This document shows positions 13,301 to 23,420 of a stretch of DNA of 64,000 nt, one piece after another; positions within the stretch are counted from its first letter, which is position 1, and each line of letters starts with the position of its first letter. The DNA lies in NCBI GenBank assembly GCA_947623455.1, contig OX392528.1, forward strand, positions 1,130,001 through 1,194,000, given 5' to 3'. The position numbers and the translations under genes are program-made. The notes below the pieces were generated by a model. It was not told where the DNA came from, searched no databases, and saw only the letters and a list, made by a program, of their open reading frames with translations. Origin of the DNA: Mimachlamys varia. Taxonomy: Eukaryota; Mollusca; Bivalvia; Pectinida; Pectinidae.

Positions 13301-16300
13301 CAGATACAAAAAGCCGCCTTACATAGTGAAATGATTATCTCATGTTATACATGTAACAGGTTTTCTCATAATTTTCGACACTCTGTAAATTATTGAAACA
13401 TAATAATTTCCTGACATACATGACAAGTAATTTATTACATTTGAATTTATGCACAATTTATTTTACCCCAAAAACAAAATAATACATCGCTAATTCCTAA
13501 CTTACATGGAAGGCATTAATAATCAGTTATGTTTGAGATACCGGTTACAATATATGATGATTGACTAACAATTAGGAATATTGATCCCTGCCGGAATACC
13601 CGACCCTCCAAATGTTAGCACATCAAGTGAGGTAAAATCAGGTCGTAAGAACTTGTCCTTCTCAAAGGCTGAAGGCCATGGCAACAGAGGAAGAAATTCT
13701 TCAGCATTGGCCACAAGATCTGTAAACTTGGCGCTCATCTCTTTGTTAACCACTGCCACAAAACCTGACAAGGAAAAGGTATAATTATTCAAGACTCTAG
13801 ACTACAAAATTTACCTGAACAATTTGACATTATTAAAGGCCCAATGTAATTATGTAACTATAAGTGGGCCACACCTGAATTATTTTCAATTCTTTGGATT
13901 TTTCTGTCAACAGTTTCTTGTAAGTTACCGCACAGGCTTATTTTATTTTAGACTTATTTTTGCATGGTTATCAACTGGATTATTTTTCATAATTTTTCAG
14001 AATCACAAAAAATTCCTGAAGTTGCATATATTAGGCTTTTAAAATATTTACCTGTACGATGTGATAACTAGTACAAAGTGTACCTGTTAAATGTGATATT
14101 ATCACAAGATTAACCTGTACAATGTGACAGTAAGAAAATATCTACCTGGGCTAGGTAATATGACATGGACACAATATCTGGTTGAGGAATATCTGTTTTA
14201 CTATACCTACCCTCAAACTCTCCCCTCATTCCAAATGGGTCCCTGTACGACTCAATGAAGCCAATGTATCTGTGAATAAAATCGAACAAAAGAATGTAGT
14301 AATACCATTGTATTAGAATAAACGATTAAATAGGTATCTATATTTTGTTTTAATAAACTATATTTCATAATATCCAAATTTATATTATTAAAGATATTAA
14401 CAAAAAAAGTTATTTCATTTAAATTAGGTCATTCAGTGGTTTTATTCAATTAGGTAACTAGTTGTTTATTCAATTAGCTAACTAGCTGTTTTATTTAATT
14501 AGGTCATTCTGTGGTTTTATTTAATAATGTCATTCAGTTGTTTTATTTAATTAGGTATCTCAGTGGTTTTATTTAATTAGGTATCTCAGTGGTTTTATTT
14601 AATTAGGTATCTCAGTTGTTTTATTTAATTAGGTATCTCAGTGGTTTTATTTAATTAGGTATCTCAGTTGTTTTATCTAATTAGGTATCTCAGTGGTTTT
14701 ATTTAATAATGTCATTCAGTTGTTTTATTTAATTAGGTATCTCAGTGGTTTTATTTACATGTAATAAGGTAACTTATTTAGCTCTCATCCCCTAGGTTAC
14801 TCGAGTAGACTCTCCCTTACATTCACCTGGTTGAGTCCATTTTGGCTTACAGTGGTGAAAATTAAGTTACACAAGTTTTTTTTAACACATTTATTAATCA
14901 AGCGTCTGGACTATACTCACGTTTCTACAATAGGGTCTGTGTTCTGTATCCTGGACCTCTGTCAGAGTATATACTCACGTTTCTACAATAGGGCCTGTGC
15001 TCTTTATCCTAGACCTCTGTCCGAGAATATACTCACGTTTCTACGATAGGGCCTGTGCTCTTTATCCTAGAACTCTGTCCGAGTATATACTCACGTTTCT
15101 ACGATAGGGCCTGTGCTCTTTATCCTATACCACTGTCCGAGAATATACTCACGTTTCTACGATAGGGCCTGTGTTCTTTATCCAGTGTCTAGACCCATTC
15201 TTGTGTGAGGGGATAGAGCCCGAGGTAAAACTCTCCACGTACTCTTTCAGCATATTCCTCTCATGGTCATTAGCTGCATATTCCTTCAGTAACATATAGA
15301 CATGTCATTAGCTGTATATTCCTTCAGTAACATATAGACAGGTCATTAGCTGTATATTCCTTCAGTAACATATAGACAGGTCATTAGCTGCATATTCCTT
15401 CAGTAACATTAGACAGGTCATTAGCTGTATATACCTTCAGTAACATATAGACAGGTCATTAGCTCTATATACCTTCAGTAACATATAGACAGGTCATTAT
15501 ATTAGCTGTAGTATAGTTCCTTCATTTAAGTGCCTTTATGATTCCAGTAGTTGCTCTGGTCAATATTTTCGTATATTGGGCCGACGCTATATATTTTGAA
15601 GTCATAATTGCAGGATGACAATGAAGTGACGTCATTATTCCAGACAATGAGTAAAATGGCGTCTGACCGAATGGTCTGTTTATATTGCATATTATGTGGC
15701 CGTGTTTTCGAGATTCGGTATAATATTACAAATATTGCATGTCACTTAGGGCAATATGGAATTTTATGGACTGGCCAGTCGCCCCAAAATATGTATATGG
15801 ACCGAAGCGAAGCCGAGGCCTGGTGACTGACCAGTTCATAATCTCCCATATTGCCCTCAGTGCCATGCAGTATCTGCCTTATAGTCAGTGCCCACTATTG
15901 ATATGCGCTATACAATAAACACTCAGGGTTAGGGAATCTACATTGAATTTATTTCTGCCAGAGACTTTTTATAAAGTTTCAACCAAAGAACTTAATATCA
16001 AAAGAATTTGTACATTTCCAAAATCACCACCAAGTGTTAGACAGGTAGTAATAATTAGGAGAGGGCAGGTATACACTTTTATTGATTAAATAATATTTAC
16101 AGTCTACACTGACATTCACTCGATAACCATTGCTCAACAGACTATCATTATCACTGCATAACTGTACTCAAACACGAGACAAATTTCTATGACATCGACA
16201 ACAATACATGTGGGCGGAGCTATGCAAATCCTACAGTTTGAAACACAATTGTGTGACGTCACCAACAATAAATGTGGGCGGAGCTTGCAAATTTCATGCT

Positions 16301-19300
16301 GTTACATTTATTAAACCATTCCCATGTTTATAAGTTTTGAAATGAAATCTGTGTCCAAAGGGGGTTTATGTGTAACCCTGCATTTTTTTTTTAATTATAC
16401 AACAATTATGAGATATCATTTATATTGTGGAGGACTTAACTGGGAATCAAATTTCTACTTCACTCTCCCTGTGTCTATTTCATACCTGTGCCTTTTTCAG
16501 ATTGTCCACTACTAAGGACATGAGTTGAGAGTAGTCTCCCCTGGTCACACGGAATGTGCAGGCTTTTGAGGTAAGAGTTGGTGTAAATTCATGACATCCG
16601 AGTATTCCCTCCTGACAACCCGCAATTGCTCCATCTGTAAGTCACGATTATAATACATTGTCAAAGAAAAAAGAAACTAGATGTATCTGTAGACCAGGGT
16701 TATACCTGTGGTATACCACTCTGTGTATGTGTTGTGTGAGCGAGATGCGTGAATTGTTGTCACACATGTGTGTATGTGTTGGAATGTGAGAGCGTCCGAC
16801 TCACCGTTGACAGACGGACTGTATGACTTAGCACGCGTTTTTCCCATCACATCCTAACTAGTTTTCCTTCCTGTCTTCCGCCTTTCCATCACTCTGTGCT
16901 GTGACTTTCACAACCAGAAATCACCTAAATTATATAATTCATACAAAACCAGCACAGAGCTCCTAAGGCCGTAAACCCCACTGTAAATTTACTCAAGTAA
17001 TGTAAATTTACTAAAATACTTGAACCACTGTAAATATAAGTGGCTTCATATAAATCCCCACTATTTTGTGTAAATTTTCTCATGTTACTGTGAATATTTT
17101 ACTTGTCTGAGGAAATTCACACTTTTGGAATTTTCTAAACAATAATTCCTACAGTGTGACACCTAACTTAACCCGACTGCAGTAATTAATATACAATTTT
17201 GTGTCAATTGTCCCAGGGAAAGCATGCACACATACACAAATTCCTAAAATAGTACGTTACTTTGACCGGAGTTCGACAAGTTTCTAAACTGGGTCACAGC
17301 CTCATTAATGAAAATGTCTCAACTTCATTTAGCCATAACTTTAAAATGAATCAGTGCATCACCACCCAATCAGAACTTGACCTGCATCATGGTGAATCTA
17401 CACACCAGATTACATTTCATTATCTTCATTTGTTAATGAGTAAATGAGCAGAATCGCAAAAAACTATGACGGAATGACGGAGTGACGTAATGACGGGCAA
17501 AAGGCAATATCATCAATGCAAGACATTGGGTTTTGTTACATTATAATATACAATATGGTAGACTTGAGGGATCTTCTGTCATCAAGTGAGCCTTACATAT
17601 TCTATAGATCTATGTAATACTTCAGGTAGGTAATAAGCTTAATGAAGGATAAAACATCGGACTGAAAATGACAAGCACAGCACTTACCACCTGTTGCAGC
17701 GGATGCGAGTCGTACTTCGTAGCAGGTTTTTCCATTCTCTGTGGTTTTGAATAGTCTGGTGTTGTATGGACTCAGATCCTAAAGTAGACCAACAGTGTAG
17801 ATCTCAAAGTCCCATTTTACAGCAAAAAAGTAATCCAATTTTACATTAAATTTTCATTGATTAACAATTCTCAACTGAAGATTTATTTTTATGAACAAAA
17901 ACATGTCTCCCTTTTAATGGTTTAAAATTAACAGCCAAAGTAAGATTTTCCTGAAAACACTGCACAAATTTTAGTTTCATCAGAATACTTCAGAACCTAT
18001 TTGACCATATTATAAGTCTTAGAGAAACTGTCTCCTGATAAATTATAAAATACATATATGAACAATTCCTCATTGTAATGAGGATCATTACAGTAGTCCT
18101 CTAAACTGACCTTAGTATAATATCACATACAAAGTTAGAGCATGAAAAATGAGCTGGACTTTAGATCTAAGGTTTGGTAAATTATTTTTGTTACATGACA
18201 TGTGTGACATTAAACAGTGAAGGACCATGACATCAACATTTGTTTTACCTTTGACTGTTGGGTGAAGGTCACAGTGACCTTATGAGAGTGCACTGCACAT
18301 CATCTATTGGTGATGCAGGTATACTAAAAGTTTTATCAGTATGTCTTTAATGATTCAAAATTTATTGCCCAAACAAGAATAATGGGGAAAACTCACCTAC
18401 TGATCATTAATACAACAAACTAGACTTTGAATACAGTATGAATACATCCATTCATGTGGATTACTTACAGTATGATGTAATTAATATATTAATTAATCTT
18501 GTTCAATGCGAGTCTTGTCCATCCGCTTCAGATAACAAGACACGCCTTTGTGTCAAACACTCATGACTACGAATAATTTTTGGCGCCAATTTTACTCAAA
18601 TTAGGGCTGTCCTGCCAATGTCGTTAAAATGATAACTCAAAACCACTTGGTTAACTGATTAAATATCTAAGAAATGATAAATTGAATTATACTACTGTTC
18701 AATATAAAAAAAGATAAATATATGGAATGGTTACATCCATATTGACCAGGAAACCCAAGTGGACTTCATGCAATATGGATGTATAACCCCATTTCATTCA
18801 TACTGACGTGAAAATTATTACGTAAGTATGCAAAGTTTGATGACAATTGGATCAGTAGTTATTTTAATAAGCTGGTTACATTACCACAGGACGGGACGGA
18901 CATGGGTAACACTTATATGCCCCCCCCCCCATTTCATGGCGGGGGCATACAAATGCTGTTCAATCCCTATATGGTGAAGTAAATTTCATCATGATATCTT
19001 GATATGATATATAGGAACTAATACAATACCTTGGCTGTCAGGAACTCTTGAGCAATCTTTGCATCGTCTAAATCACAGTTCGCAGAAAAGTATGATGTTG
19101 TTCCCTGGGAGTATAATTTAAAACACTATCAACATACTTACTGATAGGATTACTCAAATTTTAGCACATAACCAAATCTAAAGCGAATTTGAAATAGAAT
19201 ATGCTTTCAGCATGAATATTGCTACAATAAATATAGTTTACAGACATCAATAATGACAGCGGACATTTTGTTATTACAATAATGTATCATTGATAAGAGG

Positions 19301-22300
19301 ATAACATTGTGGTTTAAAATGAAACAATCTTTTGTGTTTTGTTTTACCTTCTGTCCCAGTCCCAGTTCCTTCTGTCGCTCTGACAGACCAAACATTCTCT
19401 CGCTCACCGAGTCCCAGAGGGCCTTAATCCCACTGGCATCACTTTGACATGCAGCACTCTTCATCACCAGAGCTTCAAATTTTTCCTGTGTACACAAAAC
19501 GTGAGACACAACCTTTCAAAATAACTTCAAAGAATACTGGATTCCATTTTTGAAGAAAAAACACTAATTAATAAACAGAAAGTAATTTGCAACAAAATCT
19601 AAATGTAAAATACAATCCTGAGAGCGGGACTCTGATCAACATAAAGAAAGGTAATACATAAACCTTCATCTCTGTAACCTGGTTACCATGGCAACTAAAA
19701 GTTCAGCAGAAAAATACCCTGCATTTATACAGGGTCCCTAACATTCCTGCGTAGTTTAACTTGAATCGGTTTACAGGTTTATAAGGAGTTGTATATATGT
19801 TAGATGTACAGACAATAACAAAGACGTATAATGACAAACTAGTAGGAGAAAACATCTGGTTACCTTGGGTAGATTTGGAATAATCTTGCTGTCCCCAAAA
19901 GATTTGTAGTTCCCCATGTTGGCATAGAAAGCTGAGGCATAGATCAGCACCGCCTGTAAACAAAGTCACAATTCCTGGTGTTTAACTAAAGTTATTCACA
20001 ATTCTGATATTGAAGTAAATTATTCACAATTCTGATATTGAAGTAAATTATTCACAATTCCTGCTCAGAAAATAAAGATAGTCACAATTCCCAGTGTAAA
20101 ATTAAAGACAGTCAGAATTCCTGGCGTTAAATTAAAGTTAGTCAAAATTCTTGGTGTTAAAATTAAGATGGTCGTAATTCCTGGTGTTAAGTCACAGTTC
20201 CTTGCATTATTTGAGAGAGACTTAGTGTACTTAAACAAAGTCTCTTTTAAAGGACAGGCTTTCTGTCACTTCATACTATCCAACTCAACAAACATCCAGT
20301 CACTTAAAAGTTAAAATGAAAATCAATCTGTTGGCTCACGCCAAAGATCTTTAAGTTAGGGATTATAATCATTATTGGACATTTTCAATGCTTAATGTGA
20401 TAGCCAAGTAGGATGTTATATATTTAACAAAAGTAAATTTCAATTGTCACATTTTTAATGATTGACAAGTTTTTTTTACAATTTTAATTAATATAAGAAA
20501 TAAGGTTTTATACAAAACTGTTTACTAAAGCTGTAACAGGTGTTTTTACCTGGAACTGGTCCTCTGTCAGTAATCCATCTGTTGTTACAACTTTCTTCAG
20601 CTCCTCAACTGTCTGACCCCGAAACACTTTCTGTAGTAACAGGAATATTCCAGGCGACTCAGGGGATGTCTGCAAAACAAATATCAAACATTCTTAAGCT
20701 TTTAAGGTTAAAATAGGACGATGAGTCCCAAGTACTGTGACTTACCTGTACTAGGACGATGAGCCCTCAGTACTGTGACTTACTGTAAAAGCCTCCAAAC
20801 TGTACGCGGTGTGGACATTTTCGCGCTGTCAGTCATCTTGTTTTTCACTGTGTAGCTATTATACCTTCTATAGCTATTATAGTCCTTCGTACTGTGACTT
20901 ACCTGTTCTAGGATGATGAGTCCCCGTACTGTGATTTACCTGGAACAGGACGATGAGTCCTTCGTACTGTGACTTACCTGTACTAGGATGATGAGTTCAC
21001 GTACTGTGACTTACCTGTAATAGGACGATGAGTCCCCGTACTGTGACTTACCTGGAGCAGGACGATGAGTCCCTTGTACTGTGACTTACCTGTACCAGGA
21101 TGATGAGTCCCCGTACTGTAACTTACCTGGAGCAGGACGATGAGTCCCTTGTACTGTGACTTACCTGGAGCAGGACGATGAGTCCTTCGTACTGTGATTC
21201 ACCTGTTCTAGGACGAGGAGTCCCCGTACTGTGATTTACCTGGACCAGGACGATGAGTATCTTGTACTGTGACATTACCTATTCTAGGACGATGAGTCCC
21301 CCATACTGTGACTTACCTGTTCTAGGCCGATGAGTCCCTGTACTGTGACTTACCTGTATCAGGACAATGAGTCCCGGTACTGTGACTTACCTGTTCTAGG
21401 ACGATGAGTCCCCCGTACTGTGACTTACCTGTTCTAGGACGAGGAGTCCCCGTACAGTGATTTACCTGGAACAGGACGATGAGTCCTTCGTACTGTGACT
21501 TACCCGTACTAGACGATGAGTCTCCGTATTGTGACTTACCTGTACTAGGACGATGAGCCCCCCGTACTGTGACTTACCTGGACCAGGACGATGAGTCCCC
21601 CGTACTGTGACTTTCCTGGATCAGGACGATGAGTCCCTGTACTGTGACTTACCTGGAGCAGGACGATGAGTCCCTTGTACTGTGACTTACCTGTACCAGG
21701 ATGATGAGTCCCCGTACTGTAACTTACCTGTATCAGGACAATGAGTCCCGGTACTGTGACTTACCTGTTCTAGGACGATGAGTCCCCCGTACTGTGACTT
21801 ACCTGTTCTAGGCCGATGAGTCCCTGTACTGTGACTTACCTGTATCAGGACAATGAGTCCCGGTACTGTGACTTACCTGTTCTAGGACGATGAGTCCCCC
21901 GTACTGTGACTTACCTGGACCAGGACGATGAGTATCTTGTACTGTGACATTACCTGTTCTAGGACGATGAGTCCCCCATACTGTGACTTACCTGTTCTAG
22001 GCCGATGAGTCCCTGTACTGTGACTTACCTGTATCAGGACAATGAGTCCCGGTACTGTGACTTACCTGTTCTAGGACGATGAGTCCCCCGTACTGTGACT
22101 TACCTGTTCTAGGACGATGAGTCCCCCATACTGTGACTTACCTGTTCTAGGACGAAGAGTCCCTGTACTGTGACTTACCTGTTCTAGGACGATGAGTCCC
22201 CGTACTGTGACTTACCTGTTCTAGGACGATGAGTCCCCCGTACTGTGACTTACCTGTTCTAGGACGATGAGTCCCCCGTACTGTGACTTACCTGGACCAG

Positions 22301-23377
22301 GATGAAGAGTCCCTGTACTGTGACTTACCCGTACTAGACGATGAGTCCCTGTACTGTGACTTACCTGTACTAGACGATGAGCCCCCCGTACTGTGACTTA
22401 CCTGGACCTGGATGATGAGTCCCCCGTACTGTGACTTTCCTGGATCAGGACGATGAGTCCCCCATACTGTGACTTACCTGTTCTAGGCCGATGAGTCCCT
22501 GTACTGTGACTTACCTGTATCAGGACAATGAGTCCCGGTACTGTGACTTACCTGTTCTAGGACGATGAGTCCCCCGTACTGTGACTTACCTGTTCTAGGA
22601 CGATGAGTCCCCCGTACTGTGACTTACCTGTTGTAGGACGAAGAGTCCCTGTACTGTGACTTACCTGTTCTAGGACGATGAGTCCCCGTACTGTGACTTA
22701 CCTGTTCTAGGACGATGAGTCCCCCGTACTGTGACTTACCTGTTCTAGGACGATGAGTCCCCCGTACTGTGACTTACCTGGACCAGGATGAAGAGTTCCT
22801 GTACTGTGACTTACCCGTACTAGACGATGAGTCCCTGTACTGTGACTTACCTGTACTAGACGATGAGCCCCCCGTACTGTGACTTACCTGGACCAGGACG
22901 ATGAGTCCCCCGTACTGTGACTTTCCTGGATCAGGACGATGAGTCCCTGTACTGTGACTTACCTGTTCTAGACGATGAGTCCCTGTACTGTGACTTACCT
23001 GGATCAGGACGATGAGTCCCTGTACTGTGACTTACCTGTACTAGACGATGAGTCACTGTACTGTGACTTTCCTGGATCAGGACGATGAGTCCCCCGTACT
23101 GTGACTTACCTGTACTAGACGATGAGTCCCTGTACTGTGACTTTCCTGGATCAGGACGATGAGTCCCCCGTACTGTGACTTTCCTGGATCAGGACGATGA
23201 GTCCCCTGTACTGTGACTTACCTGGACCAGGACGATGAGTCCCCCGTACCAGGATGCCTGAGAAATGTAGTGGGCATACAGCTTTTCTCTGTCGGTCAGG
23301 TTACCAAAGGCTGTTGCACAGTCCAACAGACACAGACCTGTGTCATTGGGCATCACATACTGGGATATGTCCGTCAT
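4216..23377 (-). CDS. DPP3: Dipeptidyl peptidase III (DPP3), 17 coding exons, 3' end missing
   Basis: A cytosolic zinc exopeptidase of peptidase family M49 that removes dipeptides from the N-terminus of short peptides. Seventeen minus-strand exons read in order, with every intron phase agreeing, give 687 residues that align end to end with the family (human protein about 737). The M49 zinc motif HELLGH is at residues 457-462 (exon 12) and the second metal motif EECRAE at 514-519 (exon 14). Start is ATG at 23377, sequence [14 protein letters not shown], as expected for the family N-terminus. A 5' UTR junction lies at 23392 (TTTTCAG before GTAGAG), so the promoter is further right, probably beyond the 21 bp array. 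Exon 17 ends in phase 1 at AATG|GTGAGA and the final ~45-50 residues are not in the window. Several introns consist almost wholly of minisatellites that carry copies of the adjoining splice junction. Coding looks intact. Confidence 0.96.
4379..5711. other. DPP3 intron 16 with dispersed repeats
   Basis: No exon is seen. 4610-5040 carries pieces of a dispersed repeat (GGTTACCATGGCAACC, AGCCTCCAAAC, ACATTCCTGTGTAGTTT) that also occur at 19670-19790 and 20785-20870. A 98-codon minus-strand open frame at 5197-5493 has no recognisable domain. Confidence 0.55.
5712..5891 (-). CDS. DPP3: DPP3 exon 16
   Basis: Residues 574-633, [17 protein letters not shown] to FLRKLQ, phase 0 at both ends. The acceptor is TTGTAG before GCCCACATG; the donor is [25 protein letters not shown] is a highly conserved DPP3 stretch. 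Confidence 0.96.
5942..6110. repeat. Copy of exon 16 acceptor edge and degenerate ~45 bp repeats
   Basis: Positions 5942-5965 (TAGGCCTGCATGTGAGCCA) repeat the exon 16 start and acceptor (GGGCCTGCATGTGGGCCTA, 5877-5895) with few changes, 65 bp into the intron. Three degenerate units follow (CATCAAAATAGCACTCGGA, CATCAAATAATACTCGGAA, CATCAAATAACCTGGG). Confidence 0.6.
6173..7559. repeat. 32/46 bp minisatellite carrying the exon 15 end and splice donor
   Basis: Short units of about 32 bp and long units of about 46 bp alternate, roughly 36 copies. Read on the minus strand, each has TTCTACTCTCC, then GAGACAG, then GTAAGTAATCAAG. This is the last part of exon 15 ([11 protein letters not shown]) plus its donor. 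The array abuts the true donor at 7560 and fills over 80% of intron 15. Confidence 0.96.
7560..7680 (-). CDS. DPP3: DPP3 exon 15
   Basis: Completes the codon split with exon 14 and then codes residues 534-573, [20 protein letters not shown] to GAWRQ. The acceptor is CCATCAG; the donor is CAG|GTAAGT. The exon end contains a direct repeat (GAGACAGGTGCCTGGAGACAGGT), so a second, internal GT lies 14 bases upstream of the donor. Confidence 0.96.
7765..8077. repeat. C-run repeats with two diverged copies of the exon 14 end and donor
   Basis: Imperfect repeats with runs of 9-13 C (7862, 7904, 7977, 8039) and CACACAGAGATACAAT. Two segments (about 7938-7976 and 8000-8038) copy the exon 14 end and donor: on the minus strand TACCTCTGTCTG..GCTAAAGTC..CAGGTATGTTAT, with small changes. 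The true junction is at 8078. Confidence 0.85.
8078..8202 (-). CDS. DPP3: DPP3 exon 14 (second metal motif)
   Basis: Residues 492-532 plus two bases, [15 protein letters not shown] to AKVL. It contains EECRAE, the M49 metal-binding motif that supplies a glutamate ligand. The acceptor is GTACAG; the donor is CTCAG|GTATGT in phase 2. Confidence 0.96.
8251..12622. repeat. 68/76 bp minisatellite carrying the exon 13 end and donor, about 63 copies
   Basis: Units are 68 bp, or 76 bp when ATAACAT is doubled. On the minus strand each includes TGTGACCTACCCAGAAAC and AGACAAACAG|GTACACTATC, which is the last 28 bases of exon 13 (VTYPETDKQ) and its donor. Blocks of about 10-11 units recur (AAAGGG and TGTGTTAGTG variants at 9540-9900, 10310-10620, 10650-10990, 11410-11750). 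The array makes up about 99% of intron 13. Open frames within it are by-products. Confidence 0.97.
12623..12685 (-). CDS. DPP3: DPP3 exon 13
   Basis: Twenty-one residues, 471-491, [20 protein letters not shown] plus Q, phase 0 at both ends. The acceptor is CACAG. The donor GTACAC is weak, and the adjacent array repeats it dozens of times. Confidence 0.94.
12885..12977 (-). CDS. DPP3: DPP3 exon 12 (zinc motif HELLGH)
   Basis: Residues 440-470. HELLGH at 457-462 is the M49 variant of the HExxH motif: two histidine ligands and the catalytic glutamate. GHGSGKLFV follows, as in the family. The acceptor is TTTTCAG; the donor is AAG|GTAGGT. Confidence 0.97.
13171..13283 (-). CDS. DPP3: DPP3 exon 11
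   Basis: Residues 402-439. The first two bases complete the tyrosine codon of IPNY. It continues [17 protein letters not shown] and ends FLAEDDK. The acceptor is TGATAG; the donor is AAG|GTTAGT. Confidence 0.95.
13570..13764 (-). CDS. DPP3: DPP3 exon 10
   Basis: [17 protein letters not shown] through [19 protein letters not shown] to [12 protein letters not shown], the most conserved stretch with human DPP3. The donor is T|GTTAGT in phase 1; the next exon completes the codon as Tyr, as in the family. The plus-strand open frame here is antisense shadow. Confidence 0.96.
13828..14042. mobile_element. Short MITE-like repeat copy in DPP3 intron 9
   Basis: Starts TTAAAGGCCCAAT and ends ATTAGGCTTTTAA, an imperfect terminal inverted repeat. 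The inside (CACCTGAATTATTTTC, CAACTGGATT, TTTTTCAGAATCAC) is the reverse complement of part of 30828-31211, so two copies of one family lie in opposite orientation. Confidence 0.75.
14211..14269 (-). CDS. DPP3: DPP3 exon 9
   Basis: Fifty-nine bases coding [19 protein letters not shown], matching the family. The acceptor is TTCACAG; the donor is GAGG|GTAGGT. Phases agree with exon 8 (AC|A, Thr) and exon 10 (G|GT, Gly). Confidence 0.95.
14430..14760. repeat. 26 bp AT-rich minisatellite in DPP3 intron 8
   Basis: About 12 copies of a 26 bp unit containing TTTTATTTAATTAGGTATCT and CAGTGG or CAGTTG. No exon sequence is seen in it. Confidence 0.85.
14920..15152. repeat. ~58 bp repeats carrying the exon 8 end and donor
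   Basis: About four copies. On the minus strand each reads GGATAAAGA.CACAGGCCC, TATCGTAGAAAC, then GTGAGTATAT. The first part is the last ~31 bases of exon 8 ([10 protein letters not shown]) and the second its donor. Confidence 0.94.
15153..15283 (-). CDS. DPP3: DPP3 exon 8
   Basis: [19 protein letters not shown] through [14 protein letters not shown], phase 0 to phase 2. The acceptor is CTGAAG and the donor AAAC|GTGAGT. Both edges are copied into flanking repeat arrays. Confidence 0.95.
15284..15500. repeat. 38 bp repeats carrying the exon 8 acceptor and start
   Basis: About six copies. On the minus strand each reads GACCTGTCTATATGTTACTG, AAG, then GAATATRCAGCTAAT. This is the acceptor followed by the first ~19 bases of exon 8 (EYAAND). 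Confidence 0.93.
15501..16485. other. DPP3 intron 7, no gene seen
   Basis: Mostly unique AT-rich sequence. TGACGTCATTATTCCAG lies near 15628 and two related segments with GTGGGCGGAGCT sit at 16211 and 16274. Short open frames lack homology. Confidence 0.5.
16486..16634 (-). CDS. DPP3: DPP3 exon 7
   Basis: Completes an Asp codon, then [16 protein letters not shown] through [13 protein letters not shown] to NLKKAQ. FxVTRGDY is a DPP3 signature. The acceptor is TTACAG; the donor is CAG|GTATGA. Confidence 0.94.
16635..17687. other. DPP3 intron 6, no gene seen
   Basis: Unique sequence. 16980-17110 has short imperfect repeats around CACTGTAAATTTACT. No coding signal. Confidence 0.5.
17688..17778 (-). 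CDS. DPP3: DPP3 exon 6
   Basis: [20 protein letters not shown] through [10 protein letters not shown] plus one base; LSxYNTRLFK is conserved in DPP3. The acceptor is CTTTAG. Two GT sites are close together; GGTG|GTAAGT is chosen because its phase joins exon 7. Confidence 0.95.
17779..19029. other. DPP3 intron 5, no gene seen
   Basis: About 1.25 kb of mostly unique AT-rich sequence with a C-run near 18921. 18700-18900 (GGACATGGGTAAC, GACAATTGGATCAGTAG) resembles a dispersed repeat. No exon is expected here because exons 5 and 6 join exactly. Confidence 0.5.
19030..19104 (-). CDS. DPP3: DPP3 exon 5
   Basis: Twenty-five residues, [20 protein letters not shown] then FLTAK, phase 0. TSYFS.NC...DAK.AQ.FL is conserved. 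The acceptor is TCCCAG; the donor is AAG|GTATTG. Confidence 0.95.
19348..19485 (-). CDS. DPP3: DPP3 exon 4
   Basis: Forty-six residues, [17 protein letters not shown] to ELGLGQK, phase 0. The acceptor is CACAG; the donor is AAG|GTAAAA. The frame runs open into both introns, so the open frame alone overstates the exon. Confidence 0.95.
19864..19953 (-). CDS. DPP3: DPP3 exon 3
   Basis: Thirty residues, [20 protein letters not shown] then [10 protein letters not shown], phase 0. [15 protein letters not shown] is a DPP3 signature. The acceptor is TTACAG; the donor is AAG|GTAACC. Confidence 0.97.
19972..20200. repeat. Imperfect ~30 bp repeats in DPP3 intron 2
   Basis: Seven or so diverged copies around CACAATTCCTGGTGTTAA and CACAATTCTGATATTGAAG. 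No exon sequence inside. Confidence 0.65.
20550..20669 (-). CDS. DPP3: DPP3 exon 2
   Basis: Forty residues, [20 protein letters not shown] to LTEDQFQ, phase 0. TSPE..GI(F/Y)..L...F is as expected after LxVLxQ of exon 1. The acceptor is TTTGCAG; the donor is CAG|GTAAAA. Confidence 0.96.
20720..23221. repeat. 38-39 bp minisatellite carrying the exon 1 end and donor, about 62 copies
   Basis: On the minus strand the unit is TACGGGGGACTCATCGTCCT, then GGTCCAG or AGAACAG, then GTAAGTCACAG. The first ~27 bases are the end of exon 1 (YGGLIVLVQ), the rest its donor and intron start. Almost every copy keeps CAG|GTAAGT. A dispersed-repeat segment interrupts the array at 20785-20880. With it, intron 1 is almost all repeat. 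Confidence 0.97.
23222..23377 (-). CDS. DPP3: DPP3 exon 1, start codon
   Basis: Codes residues 1-52 from ATG at 23377: [20 protein letters not shown] to [11 protein letters not shown]. The exon begins at 23392, so 15 bases of 5' UTR precede the ATG here (GAACTGTAAGATGA). The donor CAG|GTAAGT at 23222 is the template-like end of the adjoining array. Confidence 0.96.
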
Positions 23378-23420
23378 CTTACAGTTCTCTACCTGAAAAT
23401 AGTATAACCATTAAGATCCC

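Noticed and set aside
13581..13784. 67-codon plus-strand frame
   Set aside because: Antisense to DPP3 exon 10.
20720..23221. Hammerhead ribozyme-like core (GACGATGAGTCC) in the array
   Set aside because: It lacks the required CTGATGA and GAAA boxes; on the other strand the sequence is plainly exon 1 end plus splice donor.
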